DNA of 63,260 nt, taken from an uncultured Opitutia bacterium (GTDB lineage Bacteria; Verrucomicrobiota; Verrucomicrobiia; Opitutales; Puniceicoccaceae). The translations under genes and the position numbers were made by a program. Below the pieces are notes generated by a model. That model was not told the origin of the DNA, made no database searches, and saw only the letters and a list, made by a program, of their open reading frames with translations. Where the stretch lies: NCBI GenBank assembly GCA_913056175.1, contig CAJXLM010000011.1, forward strand, positions 1 through 63,260, written 5' to 3'. Shown here one piece after another: positions 47,258-55,360 of the stretch (the first letter of the stretch is position 1; the number at the start of each line of letters is the position of its first letter).

Positions 47258-47290
47258 CCAAGTCACGTTTTTAACGTGACAATACGTGAC
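47258..47290. promoter_or_regulatory. Left-end ACGTGAC repeats (putative arm-type integrase sites)
   Basis: CCAAGTCACGT (47258-47268) is followed by AACGTGAC (47273-47280) and ACGTGAC (47284-47290). The first and second form a hairpin-like inverted pair. The 11-bp CCAAGTCACGT is exactly the inverse of ACGTGACTTGG at 51896-51906 at the other end of the element. Arm-type sites of tyrosine recombinases have this kind of layout; binding is inferred. Confidence 0.6.
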
Positions 47291-47312
47291 CGGAGCGGTA
47301 GGAACTCCCCCC

Positions 47313-48503
47313 ATGAGGCCGGCCAGAATTCCAATCCGCAAGACCCCCTCGGGCCAATTCTCGTTCGACGTCCCGCCTCGCCTGTCGCCCACCGGCAAGC
47401 GCCAGCGCCGGACATTCTCGACCAAGCGCGAGGCCGAGCTCCGCCGCCGTCAGACCCTCGAGGCTTCCCGACTCTACGGGGAGACCAGCCGCCAGTTGAC
47501 CGCCGCCGAGGCCGAGGACGCCGGGAAGGCCCTCGAGCTCCTCGCAGGGGAGGCAACCCTCCTCGAGGCCGCCCAAGCCCTCGTGGCCAGCCGGGACCGT
47601 CGAGCGCGTTCGGTTCCGCTCTCCCAGCTCCGCAGCGCCTACCTCACTTCGCGGGAGGGGAGCGACTACTCGGACTACTACCGCCGCGACATCCGCCGCG
47701 CCTTCGCAGTCCTGCTCGAGCAACTTGGCGATCCGCTCGTCGCCGACATCACCCAGGGGCAGCTCAAGGAGGCCCTCCACCGGGCCACCGCCAACAAGCG
47801 CCTGCGCAACGACACTCTCCGCCGCCTCTCCCCCGCTTGGAAATTCGCGGTGGAGCATGGATGGGCCGACGCCAACGTGCCCGGGAGCGTGAGCCGCGAG
47901 CGAGTCACCATGCGCACCCCCCGCATCCTCACCTCCGCCGAGGCCGAGCGCCTCCTCGCAGCCTGCACCGACCACCGCGGCAACGAGACTCTGCCCGACA
48001 ACCTCCGCGTGGATTGCCGCGATGCTGTCGCCGCGTTCGCCCTCATGTTGTTCGCTGGCGTCCGCCCCGAGGAGGTTGCCCGCCTCGAGTGGAGGAGCCT
48101 CTCACTCGCCGACGGCACCGTCCGCATCCCGGCCGAGGCCAGCAAGGTACGCACCCCCCGCTCGTTTGAAGCGCCGCCCGTCCTCCTCGCTTGGCTCGAG
48201 ACCGTCCCGCGGCCGCGCCGGACCGGACCGGTTGTCCCCCGTGATTGGGAGCGGAAGAAGAAGGCCGTGCGGGCCGCGTTCGGATTCACCCGCCGCGACG
48301 CCGACGTGCTCCGCAAGACCTTCGCCTCCCATCACCTCGCCTGCTTCGGAGACGTCAACCTCACCCGCGCCATCATGGGCCACGAAACGCCCGACGTCCT
48401 CTTCCGGCACTACGCCGGCCACGTCGAGAAGGCCGACGCCCTCCGCTTCTTCCACCTCTTCCCGCCCGGCCATGAGCACCGCAAGCTCCGCGCCGCCAGT
48501 TGA
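47313..48503 (+). CDS. Tyrosine recombinase (integrase)
   Basis: The ATG at 47313 gives 396 residues; a GTG at 47286 overlapping the ACGTGAC repeat would add 9. An N-terminal arm-binding/core-binding part (to about 195) precedes the catalytic domain. ALMLFAGVRPEEVARLEW holds the box I Arg, DADVLRKTFASHH the box II Arg with Asp where a His is common, and IMGHETPDVLFRHYAG the late His and the nucleophile Tyr. It would integrate and excise the element at the tRNA-Thr att site. Composition is similar to the host, so transfer is not recent or is from a similar-GC genome. Confidence 0.93.
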   Translation: MRPARIPIRKTPSGQFSFDVPPRLSPTGKRQRRTFSTKREAELRRRQTLEASRLYGETSRQLTAAEAEDAGKALELLAGEATLLEAAQALVASRDRRARSVPLSQLRSAYLTSREGSDYSDYYRRDIRRAFAVLLEQLGDPLVADITQGQLKEALHRATANKRLRNDTLRRLSPAWKFAVEHGWADANVPGSVSRERVTMRTPRILTSAEAERLLAACTDHRGNETLPDNLRVDCRDAVAAFALMLFAGVRPEEVARLEWRSLSLADGTVRIPAEASKVRTPRSFEAPPVLLAWLETVPRPRRTGPVVPRDWERKKKAVRAAFGFTRRDADVLRKTFASHHLACFGDVNLTRAIMGHETPDVLFRHYAGHVEKADALRFFHLFPPGHEHRKLRAAS

Positions 48504-48526
48504 GAACCCACCACCCCCCGCCTGCC

Positions 48527-48772
48527 ATGACACGACACGTCGCCCGACTCCTCGACCGCTACCTCGCCGGCGGCCAGCGCCCCATGCTCCGTGCCCAGCG
48601 CGACGACGGCACCACCCTCGACGTTCGCGTCCGCGAGGAGGACGTGGAGAAAGCCGCCGCTCTTTGGGGAGGCAGCTACTTCTCGTTCACGTACCGCGGA
48701 GGCCGCGCCTTCTTCGTCCCCCGGCCGTACCGCCGGAGGACTGACCCGCAACCCCCACCGCTACGACCATGA
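48527..48772 (+). CDS. Small hypothetical protein of the element
   Basis: The ATG at 48527 gives 81 residues starting MTRHVARLLDRYLAGGQ. A mid part VRVREEDVEKAAALWGGSYFSFTYRGGRAFFVP suggests a small alpha/beta fold. No family recognised. It follows the integrase by 23 bp and overlaps the start of the next gene by a few bases, so it belongs to the same transcript. Confidence 0.55.
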   Translation: MTRHVARLLDRYLAGGQRPMLRAQRDDGTTLDVRVREEDVEKAAALWGGSYFSFTYRGGRAFFVPRPYRRRTDPQPPPLRP

Positions 48773-49035
48773 GCCACCCACCAGCCCACCCGCACAGCGA
48801 CCTCCCCGTGATGACCGAGGCCGAGGTTGACGACCCCAATTGCGTCCACCTCGACCTCCGCAACCTCTCGCCCCGCGCCCTGCGAGGCCTGCAATGGTAC
48901 GCCGAGCACACCGGCAACTCGCTCGCCGGAGCCACCATCCTCGTCCTGAACGAGAACGAGGCTCCCGACGAGCCGCCGTGGACCCGCGACGGGCCGGACC
49001 ACCAGCTCCGTTTCCCCGACCGCGACGACGGATGA
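48769..49035 (+). CDS. Small acidic hypothetical protein of the element
   Basis: These 88 residues read MSHPPAHPHSDLPVMTEAEVDDPN.. with an amphipathic central helix LSPRALRGLQWYAEHTGNSL. No known domain. The ATGA overlap with the previous gene and the ATGA overlap with the following one point to a coupled cassette. Function unknown. Confidence 0.55.
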   Translation: MSHPPAHPHSDLPVMTEAEVDDPNCVHLDLRNLSPRALRGLQWYAEHTGNSLAGATILVLNENEAPDEPPWTRDGPDHQLRFPDRDDG

Positions 49036-49544
49036 ACCTCCACGCCCCCGACCCCATGCCCGAGCCGACCCCACCCGAGCCGACCCGGCACAGCGAAGCC
49101 CAAGCGCTCGCCAAGCTCCGGACCATTCACCACAGCATCCTCGCCCTCGACGCCTTGGAGGCCGGAGCCCGCCGGGCCGAGGCAGGCGGAGAGACCTTCG
49201 AGGACGCCGACGAGATCCTCGAGCGCCTGCACGAGATCCCGCTCTCCGCGGAGTACCGCACCGATTGGTACGCCCTCGACGAGGAACCCGATGAGCTTTA
49301 CGAGCGCCTTGTGGAACCGACGGAGGCGAGACTCCTCCTCTGCGCCGGCGGGCCGGCCGTCCAACTCCATTGCCGCCTCCACGACGACGGATCCCGGGAG
49401 CCGACACTCCAGCACCGCGACTGGTTCGAAGCATGGGAAGACCTCACCGCCGCGGCCATCGTCGCCGCCAGCCTCGACCCCGTCGCCTGCCAGCGGAGCC
49501 TCATCCGGTTCACCCAGTTGATTAGCGTTTTCGCCAACGACTGA
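49032..49544 (+). CDS. Element-borne protein resembling plasmid/phage accessory proteins
   Basis: Starting at the ATG at 49032 (MNLHAPDPMPEP) gives 170 residues. The central segment AEYRTDWYALDEEPDELYE..ARLLLCAGGPAVQLHCRLHDDGSREPTLQHRDWFEAWEDL looks like a small protein type I recall from plasmids and integrative elements (pattern LLCTGGPAV.. followed by a Q-DWF motif). Its function is not known to me. It overlaps the preceding gene by 4 bp and ends 148 bp before the ribbon-helix-helix gene. Confidence 0.65.
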   Translation: MNLHAPDPMPEPTPPEPTRHSEAQALAKLRTIHHSILALDALEAGARRAEAGGETFEDADEILERLHEIPLSAEYRTDWYALDEEPDELYERLVEPTEARLLLCAGGPAVQLHCRLHDDGSREPTLQHRDWFEAWEDLTAAAIVAASLDPVACQRSLIRFTQLISVFAND

Positions 49545-49692
49545 CGGAGGCACCAGCCGCCAGAATTCGCCCGAGAGGCCGCCGCAACCGCCTCCCGAGG
49601 GTCAACACCCCTGTCGAGCGCTCCGCGGCGCTTCTCGGGCCACACAGCCGCTTGCAAGCCCGCCCCCCGGGGGCAAGCCTAAAGCGCCCCCC

Positions 49693-49896
49693 CTACAGGC
49701 CAGCGGAAGGCCCCCCGTCGTCGTAGTCCCGGAGCAGCTCCGCCACCGCCTCGTCGAGCGCGATCCCCGCCTCCACCGCCGCCTCGACCAGCTCCTCCCG
49801 CGTTCGGTCCGTCCCGGCCGCCAGCGCCTCGACGCGGAGGACCAGCGACAGGGGGAGCTCCACCGCCACCCGCTCCTCTTCTCCGGATCCGCTCAC
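49693..49896 (-). CDS. Ribbon-helix-helix-like small regulator
   Basis: From the GTG at 49896 (TTG at 49908 would add 4) it has 67 residues. RVAVELPLSLVLRVEALAAGTDRTREELVEAAVEAGI fits a beta-strand followed by two helices as in CopG/Arc-type proteins. The acidic C-terminus (LLRDYDDGG) is short. It is the only minus-strand gene in the element, facing the integrase operon end, and may control the divergent HTH-gene promoter (inference). Confidence 0.6.
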   Translation of the reverse strand: MSGSGEEERVAVELPLSLVLRVEALAAGTDRTREELVEAAVEAGIALDEAVAELLRDYDDGGPSAGL

Positions 49897-50114
49897 GCCT
49901 TCAGCCAATCGGCAGCACCGCGAGCCTGCAACCGCCTTCCACCCGACGCCCGACAGGCCGCCGCCACCCCGGCACCCCCCCCAGGGGGAGGGGAGGGGGA
50001 AAACCTACCGGACCCCGTACCCACCTACCGCGTCGTTACCGAAAAATTTCCGGTCGCGAAATCCATCCATTTCGCGCCGGCGGCCAACGCCCCCTCGCCG
50101 CTGGTGCGACCGCC

Positions 50115-50187
50115 TCCCGCAGATTGCAACAACTTTGTTCGCGAGATTCGTTGTTTTTCTTGACATCGATGCAGCAGGATACCCGCC
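50115..50187 (+). promoter_or_regulatory. AT-richer promoter/operator region before the HTH gene
   Basis: This is the most AT-rich stretch of the element. It has AACAA..TTGTTCG..TTCGTTGTT repeats in inverted and direct form, and TTGACA at 50160-50165. No good -10 box sits at the usual 17-bp spacing. AGGA 8 bp before the ATG at 50188 is the likely ribosome binding site. Confidence 0.4.
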
Positions 50188-50415
50188 ATGACAACTCGAC
50201 GCAATCCATCCGCCGCCTCCACACCCGTCGTTATCACCCGCCGCGAGGCCGCCGAGCGCTACAAGTTAAGCTTGCGGCAGGTCGATCATTTCCTCCGCGC
50301 CGACATTCTCCCGCAGCTCCGCATCGGCCGCAGCGTGCGAATCCCCGTCGAGCAGGCCGACGAAGCGATCATGAGCTTTGCCGTGGGCCGGGCCGCCGAC
50401 CAAAGCAAGCGATGA
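50188..50415 (+). CDS. Excisionase/AlpA-like helix-turn-helix protein
   Basis: The 75-residue protein has VVITRREAAERYKLSLRQVDHFLRADILPQLRIGRSVRIPVEQADEAI, the HTH_17/MerR-like winged helix used by excisionases and AlpA regulators. In a mobile element with a tyrosine recombinase it is the best candidate for the directionality factor. The start ATG has AGGA upstream. The stop overlaps the next start (ATGA). Confidence 0.8.
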   Translation: MTTRRNPSAASTPVVITRREAAERYKLSLRQVDHFLRADILPQLRIGRSVRIPVEQADEAIMSFAVGRAADQSKR

Positions 50416-50546
50416 GCCGCGACCGCCCCGCCAACCGGGCCGCGGCCAAAGGCCGTTTCTCCGGCAGCACCCTCCGCGTCTTTGAGCGCGTCGCTCGAGG
50501 CGATCCCAAGCCGTCCCGGCGGAAGGGAGGGAGCCGCCGTGCCTGA
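50412..50546 (+). CDS. Very short basic protein between the HTH and putative Rep genes
   Basis: The ATG at 50412 overlaps the previous stop (ATGA) and gives 44 residues, MSRDRPANRAAAKGRFSGS.., with about a quarter Arg/Lys. Its stop overlaps the GTG start of the next gene. The tight couplings on both sides suggest it is translated. It could be a nucleic-acid-binding peptide. Unknown. Confidence 0.45.
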   Translation: MSRDRPANRAAAKGRFSGSTLRVFERVARGDPKPSRRKGGSRRA

Positions 50547-51486
50547 TGAACCCAGCCTCCCGCAGCCCTCCCTCGCCGAGCCGGACGACGATGCGCTTGC
50601 AATCCTCGCCGAGATCCTGCCCGCCGACGATGACGAAAGGCACTACCGCGTCCCCTGCCCGACCCGGTTCCTCCGCCTCCCGCCCTTGGAATTCCTCCCG
50701 AAGGAGGACCAGCCGGTCTCGTGGCGCTTGCGATGGGCCGTCAACTACGCCGACCGGTACGGACAAGAAGTGGTCAATGGAGTAGAGCAAGGCCGACCCG
50801 ACTTCTTCGACGAAAGGCGCGAGGACCACCCTTGGGACGTCCTCGCCGGGCCGTTGAAGGTAGACGATCCGCTCGCCGAGGAACTCGCCGACCAGCTCGA
50901 ACTTATGCAGGAGGCAACCGACGGGACCGACGACGACGAGACCCTCCCCGACGACCTCGACACCGCGTGGCACCTCGCCATCTCCATCGGTCGCCGCCAC
51001 GTATGGTTTCCCCCCGATTGGCTCCCGGACCTCGTCAGGGGCACCCGCGACCAGCGCGACGAGGAGCTCGAAAAGCCCTTCGGCAAAGTCTCCCGCCACC
51101 ACCTCCGCACCCTCTCCGAGCGCAACCTCCGTGTGCTGGTCGCCCTCCGCAGCATCCTCCAAGGGTCGCAAGTCCAGACTGTCCCGCTCCGCCTGATTCG
51201 GGACCGCCTCGAAGGCACCTTGTCCGAGCGCCAAGTCCGCCGCGCCCGGGACCATTTCGTGATTCCCCGCCTCGAAGAGCTTTGTTTTCACGCCCACCTC
51301 GACCGCGCCTCCAACTTCCGAATGGCTCAGGCCGGGAGCGGGGAGCCGGGCAGCCGGGGAATCACCGCCGAGCGCTTCCTGCAGATCGTTGAGGAGCAAA
51401 TCCGCGAGGCACAGGCGAAGGCGAAGCGCGGCCGAGGACTGTTGATCCAATTCCCCAGCCAAAAGCGAGCGGGGGGCAGCGTTTAA
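50539..51486 (+). CDS. Unknown element protein, possible replication or regulatory protein
   Basis: The GTG at 50539 follows GGAGGGAG and gives 315 residues. The N-terminal half is acidic. From about 195 there is a helical part, FGKVSRHHLRTLSERNLRVLVALRSIL..VPLRLIRDRLEGTLSERQVRRARDHFVIPRLEEL, that may form a winged helix. A basic C-terminus KAKRGRGLL follows. No Walker, HUH or relaxase motifs are seen. Being the largest non-integrase gene and ending inside a G-tract repeat array, it could be an initiator binding those repeats; this is speculation. Confidence 0.6.
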   Translation: MPDEPSLPQPSLAEPDDDALAILAEILPADDDERHYRVPCPTRFLRLPPLEFLPKEDQPVSWRLRWAVNYADRYGQEVVNGVEQGRPDFFDERREDHPWDVLAGPLKVDDPLAEELADQLELMQEATDGTDDDETLPDDLDTAWHLAISIGRRHVWFPPDWLPDLVRGTRDQRDEELEKPFGKVSRHHLRTLSERNLRVLVALRSILQGSQVQTVPLRLIRDRLEGTLSERQVRRARDHFVIPRLEELCFHAHLDRASNFRMAQAGSGEPGSRGITAERFLQIVEEQIREAQAKAKRGRGLLIQFPSQKRAGGSV

Positions 51487-51559
51487 AGAGCTTGCCACGG
51501 GGGGCAGCGGGGGGGGGCAGCCATAGGGGGCAGCGGGGGGGGGCAGCGGGGGGGGCAGC
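51471..51559 (+). repeat. Six G-tract/CAGC repeats
   Basis: Runs of five to nine G are each followed by CAGC: 51471-51480, 51499-51508, 51509-51521, 51526-51534, 51535-51547 and 51548-51559. The first overlaps the final codons of the 315-residue gene. The strand has high G-quadruplex potential and is followed by AT-rich CTAAAAGGGTTATCTAAAAGAG. The pattern resembles iterons beside an AT-rich melting region. Confidence 0.85.
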
Positions 51560-51959
51560 CCTAAAAGGGTTATCTAAAAGAGTAATAGTAAAGAGGGACA
51601 AAGAGCACAACGCCGGCCGCGTTGTGGGAACAGCCTCGAGCTCGCTTCAGAGAACCAAGGCAGGCCGATGCCACCCACAGGCCGACGCCAGCGCCACCGT
51701 CCCCACCCCACCCCGCCACAGCGCCGGATCCTTCCCGCCGCCACCTCCCGGCCGCCAGCCCCCACCGGACGACCGCCAGCGCCACCTCCCGGCAACCCGC
51801 CCGAGCAGCGAAATTTTCGCACCCCGCCCGCACCCCACCGACCGCCACCCCGCAGCGCCCCTCGGCCGCCTTCCCGCGATCATAACGTGACTTTGACGTG
51901 ACTTGGCTTCCGCCTGACCCCTCCCCTCGCCGCTGGTTGTTTCGTAAGTCCCTGAGGGA
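51560..51959. other. Right end of the element, no gene recognised
   Basis: An AT-rich start (51560-51600) passes into GC-rich sequence without a supported gene. Near the border are AACGTGAC (51884-51891) and ACGTGACTTGG (51896-51906), matching the left-end repeats. Frames here on both strands are probably spurious. Confidence 0.5.
51884..51906. promoter_or_regulatory. Right-end ACGTGAC repeats (putative arm-type integrase sites)
   Basis: AACGTGAC and ACGTGACTTGG lie 12 bp apart centre to centre, 54-76 bp inside the right border. The second is the exact inverse of CCAAGTCACGT at the left end. Both ends therefore carry the same motif, as expected of recombinase or Xis arm sites. Confidence 0.6.
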
Positions 51960-52010
51960 GAATGGAGCCGGAAATCGGATTCGAACCGACGACCCACGCA
52001 TTACGAATGC
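51960..52010. repeat. Right att copy within tRNA-Thr
   Basis: Identical to 47141-47191. It spans the 3' part of the intact tRNA gene, so integration kept the tRNA whole on this side. Confidence 0.93.
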
Positions 52011-52038
52011 GTTGCTCTACCAGCTGAGCTATTCCGGC
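51963..52038 (-). tRNA. tRNA-Thr, anticodon CGU
   Basis: Read on the minus strand it folds as a complete cloverleaf of 76 bases with encoded CCA. The acceptor is GCCGGAA/TTCCGGC, the D-arm GCTC/GAGC, the anticodon stem ACGCA/TGCGT with loop TTCGTAA (anticodon CGT, reading ACG), and the T-arm GTCGG/CCGAT with TTCGAAT. It is the attachment site of the neighbouring element and lies between uvrA and, before insertion, the Lhr-like helicase gene. Confidence 0.97.
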
Positions 52039-52095
52039 ATCCGGTGGAGAGACTGACGATCTCCCGCCCCTCGCGCAAGCGGAAAGCGGCCGCCC

Positions 52096-54936
52096 TTAGC
52101 CCGTGGGGGAGTCGGCCAGCGCCTTCCGGGTGGGGGTCGGTCCCGCCTCGGCCCAATCCTCGGGCCGACCGGCGAAGAGCAGGTGGCCCCCCTCGGTCCC
52201 CCCGCCCGGGCCCAGCTCGACCACCCAATCGGCAAGGGAAACGAGGTCGAGGTGGTGCTCGACGAGGAGGATGGTGTTACCGGCGTCGCGGAGCCGGTAG
52301 AGGATCTGGACGAGTCGCTGGAGGTCGTCCCAGTGCAGCCCCGTGCTGGGTTCATCGAGGAGATAGAGAGAGCGACCCTGTTGCCGGCGGGAAAGCTCGT
52401 CGGCCAGTTTCAGCCGCTGCGCCTCTCCCCCGGAAAGGGTGGTCGCGGACTGGCCCAGCTTCACGTAGCCGAGCCCGACCTCGTGGAGAAGGTCGAGCTT
52501 GGCGCGGAGGTGCGGGGCCCGCTGGAAGATTTCCCGGGCGTCCTCGACGGTGAGCTCGAGGACCTCGGCGATGTTGTGACCCCGGTAGCGCACCTCGAGG
52601 GTTTCCCGGTTGTAGCGCTGGCCGCGGCAGCTCGGGCACTCCACGAAGACATCGCTCATGAACTGCATGTCGAGAGCGATGACCCCGTCTCCCTTGCAGT
52701 GCTCGCAGCGTCCTCCGGCCACGTTGAAACTGAACCGGCTCGGGCCGTAGCCACGGATGCGGGCGAGGGGCACCTTGGCAAAGAGCTGGCGGAGGGAGGT
52801 GAAGAGGCCGGTGAAGGTGGCGGGGTTGGAACGCGGGCTGCGCCCGATCGGGGACTGGTCGACCTCGACGACCTTCTCGAAATGCTCCAGCCCGCGCAGC
52901 CCGTCATGGGCGGCGGGCCAACGGTCCGCGCCGTTCAGGCGGCGGGCCGCCTCCGCCGCGAGGATGTCGTGCACCAGGGTGCTCTTTCCCGAACCGGACA
53001 CCCCGCAGACCACGGAGAGCAGGCCCACCGGAAAGGCCACGTCGACATTGCGGAGGTTGTGGGCACGGGCGCCCTGCACGGTCAGCCAGTCGCCGCCCGG
53101 CGGTCGCGGACGGCGGAGGGCCCGGAGGCTCTCGCGGCCGTCGAGGTAGGCCCCGGTGCGGGACGCCGGCTCCGCCCCCGCCCCTGCGGGAGGACCCTCG
53201 TAAATGACGGCCCCACCCTCCCGGCCGGCTCCCGGACCCAGCTCGACGAGGTGGTCGGCCGCCCGCATCATATCCCCATCGTGCTCGACGACCACCACCG
53301 TGTTCCCGCGGTCGCGGAGGGCGGCGAGGTTGCGCAGGAGCCGGTCGTTGTCGACTGGGTGCAGGCCGATGCTCGGCTCGTCGAGCACGTAGATCACCCC
53401 GACCAGGCCCATTCCCAGTTGGGTGGCCAGCCGGGTCCGCTGGGCCTCTCCCCCCGAGAGCGTGGCGAAGGAGCGGTCCAGGGTGAGGTAGCCGAGCCCC
53501 ACCTCGCCGAGGAAGCGAAGCCGGTGGGCGAGCCCGTCGACTGCGTCGGGGGCCAGCGGGCCCGCCTCCGGGCGGAGGTCGGCCTGGGTCCACCGGATGG
53601 CCTCCTCGACGGGGGACCGGAGAAAGTCCGGAAAGGAACGGCCGGCGAGGAGAACATGGCGGGGGTAGGCTCCGAGCCGGGCTCCCCCGCAGTCGGGGCA
53701 GGGCAGCTTGCGCTGGAAGGTGAGCATGCGGGCCCGCCAGCCCTCGCTACGGGTGGTGCGGAGGGACTCCTCGAGATCGGGAAGCACCCCGGGGAAGGGC
53801 TTCTCCTCCGGAGCCCGGTTCCCCGGGCCCGTCTTGAAGGCAAAGGTGCGCTCGCCGGAACCGTGGAGGAGGATCCGCTGCACTTCCCCGGGAAGCTCCG
53901 CCCAGGGAAGGGTCGGATCGAAGGGGAGCTGCTCGGCGAGCTGGCGAAGGAGGGCGTTGCGCTCGATGATCCGCTTGCGCGGACCGAGCCGCCAGGGCTT
54001 GAGGGCCCCCTTGCGAACCGGGAGGGAGGGGTCCGGCACGAGGAGCTCGGGGTCGAAGCGGAACACCTCGCCCACCCCCCCGCACTGCGGACAGGCACCC
54101 TCCGGACGGTTCCAGGAGAAGAGGCGGGGGGACGGGGCGGGGTACACCGTGCCGCACTGCGTGCAGGCGTGCGCCCGACTCAGCGAGAATTCCCGCCACG
54201 GGCCGTCCCGCGCTTCCTGGACGAGCACGAGGGCCCTCTCGCTCCCTTCGGCAAACGCCAACTCGAGCGAATCCGCCAACCGGCCGCGCTGGTCCGGGCG
54301 GAGAACAATGCGATCGACGACCAGCTCGAGGACCTGCTCCGGACGCGAGCGGTCGACGAGGTCATTTTCCTCGAGGCGGGCAACCCTTCCGTCGATGCGC
54401 ACGCGGGAGTATCCCTTCTGCTGGAGCGTGCCGAGCTCCTCGCGGATGAGGGAGGGCTTGCCGACGAGGCGCGGGGCGAGGATCTGGACCCGGCTCCCCT
54501 CCGGCTCCGCCAAGACCCGCTCGACGCAGTCGTCGATTGACCGCTGGCGAACGGGGGCCCCGTCCAGCGGGCAATGCGGCTGGCCGGCGGCCGCCCAGAG
54601 GACGCGGGCGTAGTCGGCGATCTCGGTGAGCGAGGCCACCGTGCTGCGGGGATTCGCCCCGCGGGCGCTGTGCTGCTCGACCGCGATCACCGGGGAGAGC
54701 CCCTCAATGAAGTCGACCTCGGGCCGCTCCAACTGGTCGAGGACTTGGCGGGCCCGGGTGGAGAGGCTCTCCATGTACTTCCGGTAGCCCTCCGCATAGA
54801 GGGTGTCGAGGGCGAGGGAGGACTTGCCGGAGCCACTCACCCCGGTAATCACCGTCCAGCGGTCGCGTGGGAGGCGCAGGTCCAGGTTGCGCAGGTTGTG
54901 CTGCCGGGCCCCGCGGATCCGGATCGATTTTTGCAT
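52096..54936 (-). CDS. uvrA: Excinuclease ABC subunit A
   Basis: UvrA finds bulky DNA lesions for nucleotide-excision repair. The ATG at 54936 gives 946 residues, the family norm. It has two ABC modules: Walker [24 protein letters not shown] near 33 and [15 protein letters not shown] in the second half. Signatures [16 protein letters not shown] and [15 protein letters not shown] are both present. Zinc fingers are [13 protein letters not shown] and [18 protein letters not shown]. The frame upstream of 54936 overlaps the promoter side and is not used. It diverges from the glutaredoxin gene. No clear LexA box was seen. Confidence 0.97.
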   Translation of the reverse strand: MQKSIRIRGARQHNLRNLDLRLPRDRWTVITGVSGSGKSSLALDTLYAEGYRKYMESLSTRARQVLDQLERPEVDFIEGLSPVIAVEQHSARGANPRSTVASLTEIADYARVLWAAAGQPHCPLDGAPVRQRSIDDCVERVLAEPEGSRVQILAPRLVGKPSLIREELGTLQQKGYSRVRIDGRVARLEENDLVDRSRPEQVLELVVDRIVLRPDQRGRLADSLELAFAEGSERALVLVQEARDGPWREFSLSRAHACTQCGTVYPAPSPRLFSWNRPEGACPQCGGVGEVFRFDPELLVPDPSLPVRKGALKPWRLGPRKRIIERNALLRQLAEQLPFDPTLPWAELPGEVQRILLHGSGERTFAFKTGPGNRAPEEKPFPGVLPDLEESLRTTRSEGWRARMLTFQRKLPCPDCGGARLGAYPRHVLLAGRSFPDFLRSPVEEAIRWTQADLRPEAGPLAPDAVDGLAHRLRFLGEVGLGYLTLDRSFATLSGGEAQRTRLATQLGMGLVGVIYVLDEPSIGLHPVDNDRLLRNLAALRDRGNTVVVVEHDGDMMRAADHLVELGPGAGREGGAVIYEGPPAGAGAEPASRTGAYLDGRESLRALRRPRPPGGDWLTVQGARAHNLRNVDVAFPVGLLSVVCGVSGSGKSTLVHDILAAEAARRLNGADRWPAAHDGLRGLEHFEKVVEVDQSPIGRSPRSNPATFTGLFTSLRQLFAKVPLARIRGYGPSRFSFNVAGGRCEHCKGDGVIALDMQFMSDVFVECPSCRGQRYNRETLEVRYRGHNIAEVLELTVEDAREIFQRAPHLRAKLDLLHEVGLGYVKLGQSATTLSGGEAQRLKLADELSRRQQGRSLYLLDEPSTGLHWDDLQRLVQILYRLRDAGNTILLVEHHLDLVSLADWVVELGPGGGTEGGHLLFAGRPEDWAEAGPTPTRKALADSPTG

Positions 54937-55081
54937 TTCCCTCCCCGCTTCCGCTGGTAGGGTCCTGATCGCCGTTTCTTCCATATTTGAGCGCGAGGGC
55001 AGGCGGGGGATGCTCCCCGACCGCTGGTCATTCTCGTGGGAGACTCCCGGCAAGGCAAGAAACCCGAACGCAATCGACCGC
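54937..55081. promoter_or_regulatory. Divergent promoter region uvrA / glutaredoxin
   Basis: These 145 bp separate two divergent start codons. The middle (CGTTTCTTCCATATTTGAG) is AT-richer than its surroundings and probably carries a core promoter. No SOS-type inverted repeat was recognised. Confidence 0.45.
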
Positions 55082-55360
55082 ATGACCTCTCCGATTCTCT
55101 ACATCAAATCCGGCTGTCCCTGGTGCCAGGAGGCGGAGATCTTCTTCCAGAAACACGGGGTGGCCCTCGAAATCCGGGACGTGAACCGCGATGCCGAAGC
55201 GATGAACCGCATGGTGGAGGTGAGCGGGCAGACCCTCACGCCCACCTTCGAGTACGAGGATTTCGTGGTGGCCGATTTCAGCGTGGATGAATTTCTCGCG
55301 GCGCTCCGCGAAGTCCCCGAAGTCCAGGCCGCCCTTGGGCTGGGGGCAAACGAGGAATGA
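55082..55360 (+). CDS. Glutaredoxin-family protein
   Basis: The ATG at 55082 gives 92 residues with the thioredoxin-fold motif Cys12-Pro-Trp-Cys15 ([11 protein letters not shown]) and the cis-Pro loop in [12 protein letters not shown]. This is a small dithiol glutaredoxin-like protein, possibly using glutathione or another low-mass thiol. Upstream in-frame codons belong to the divergent promoter region. Its stop overlaps the next gene's ATG. Confidence 0.9.
   Translation: MTSPILYIKSGCPWCQEAEIFFQKHGVALEIRDVNRDAEAMNRMVEVSGQTLTPTFEYEDFVVADFSVDEFLAALREVPEVQAALGLGANEE

Larger units (their letters stand above)
47141..52010. mobile_element. 4.8-kb integrative element in tRNA-Thr
   Basis: Its borders are the identical 51-bp direct repeats at 47141-47191 and 51960-52010. 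It carries a tyrosine recombinase next to the left border, four or more unknown small genes, a ribbon-helix-helix-like gene, an excisionase-like HTH gene and a possible replication or regulatory gene next to a G-rich repeat array. The full tRNA is kept at the right border, opposite the integrase. No conjugation, mobilisation or phage structural gene was recognised, so it would depend on a helper for spread. Confidence 0.9.

Noticed and set aside
51492-51890. Frame-shifted extension of the 315-residue protein through the G-tracts
   Set aside because: The alternative frame after the G-runs is low-complexity without domain features; slippage is possible but unsupported.
52183-54540. Plus-strand frame opposite uvrA
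   Set aside because: Antisense shadow of uvrA with no recognisable domain.
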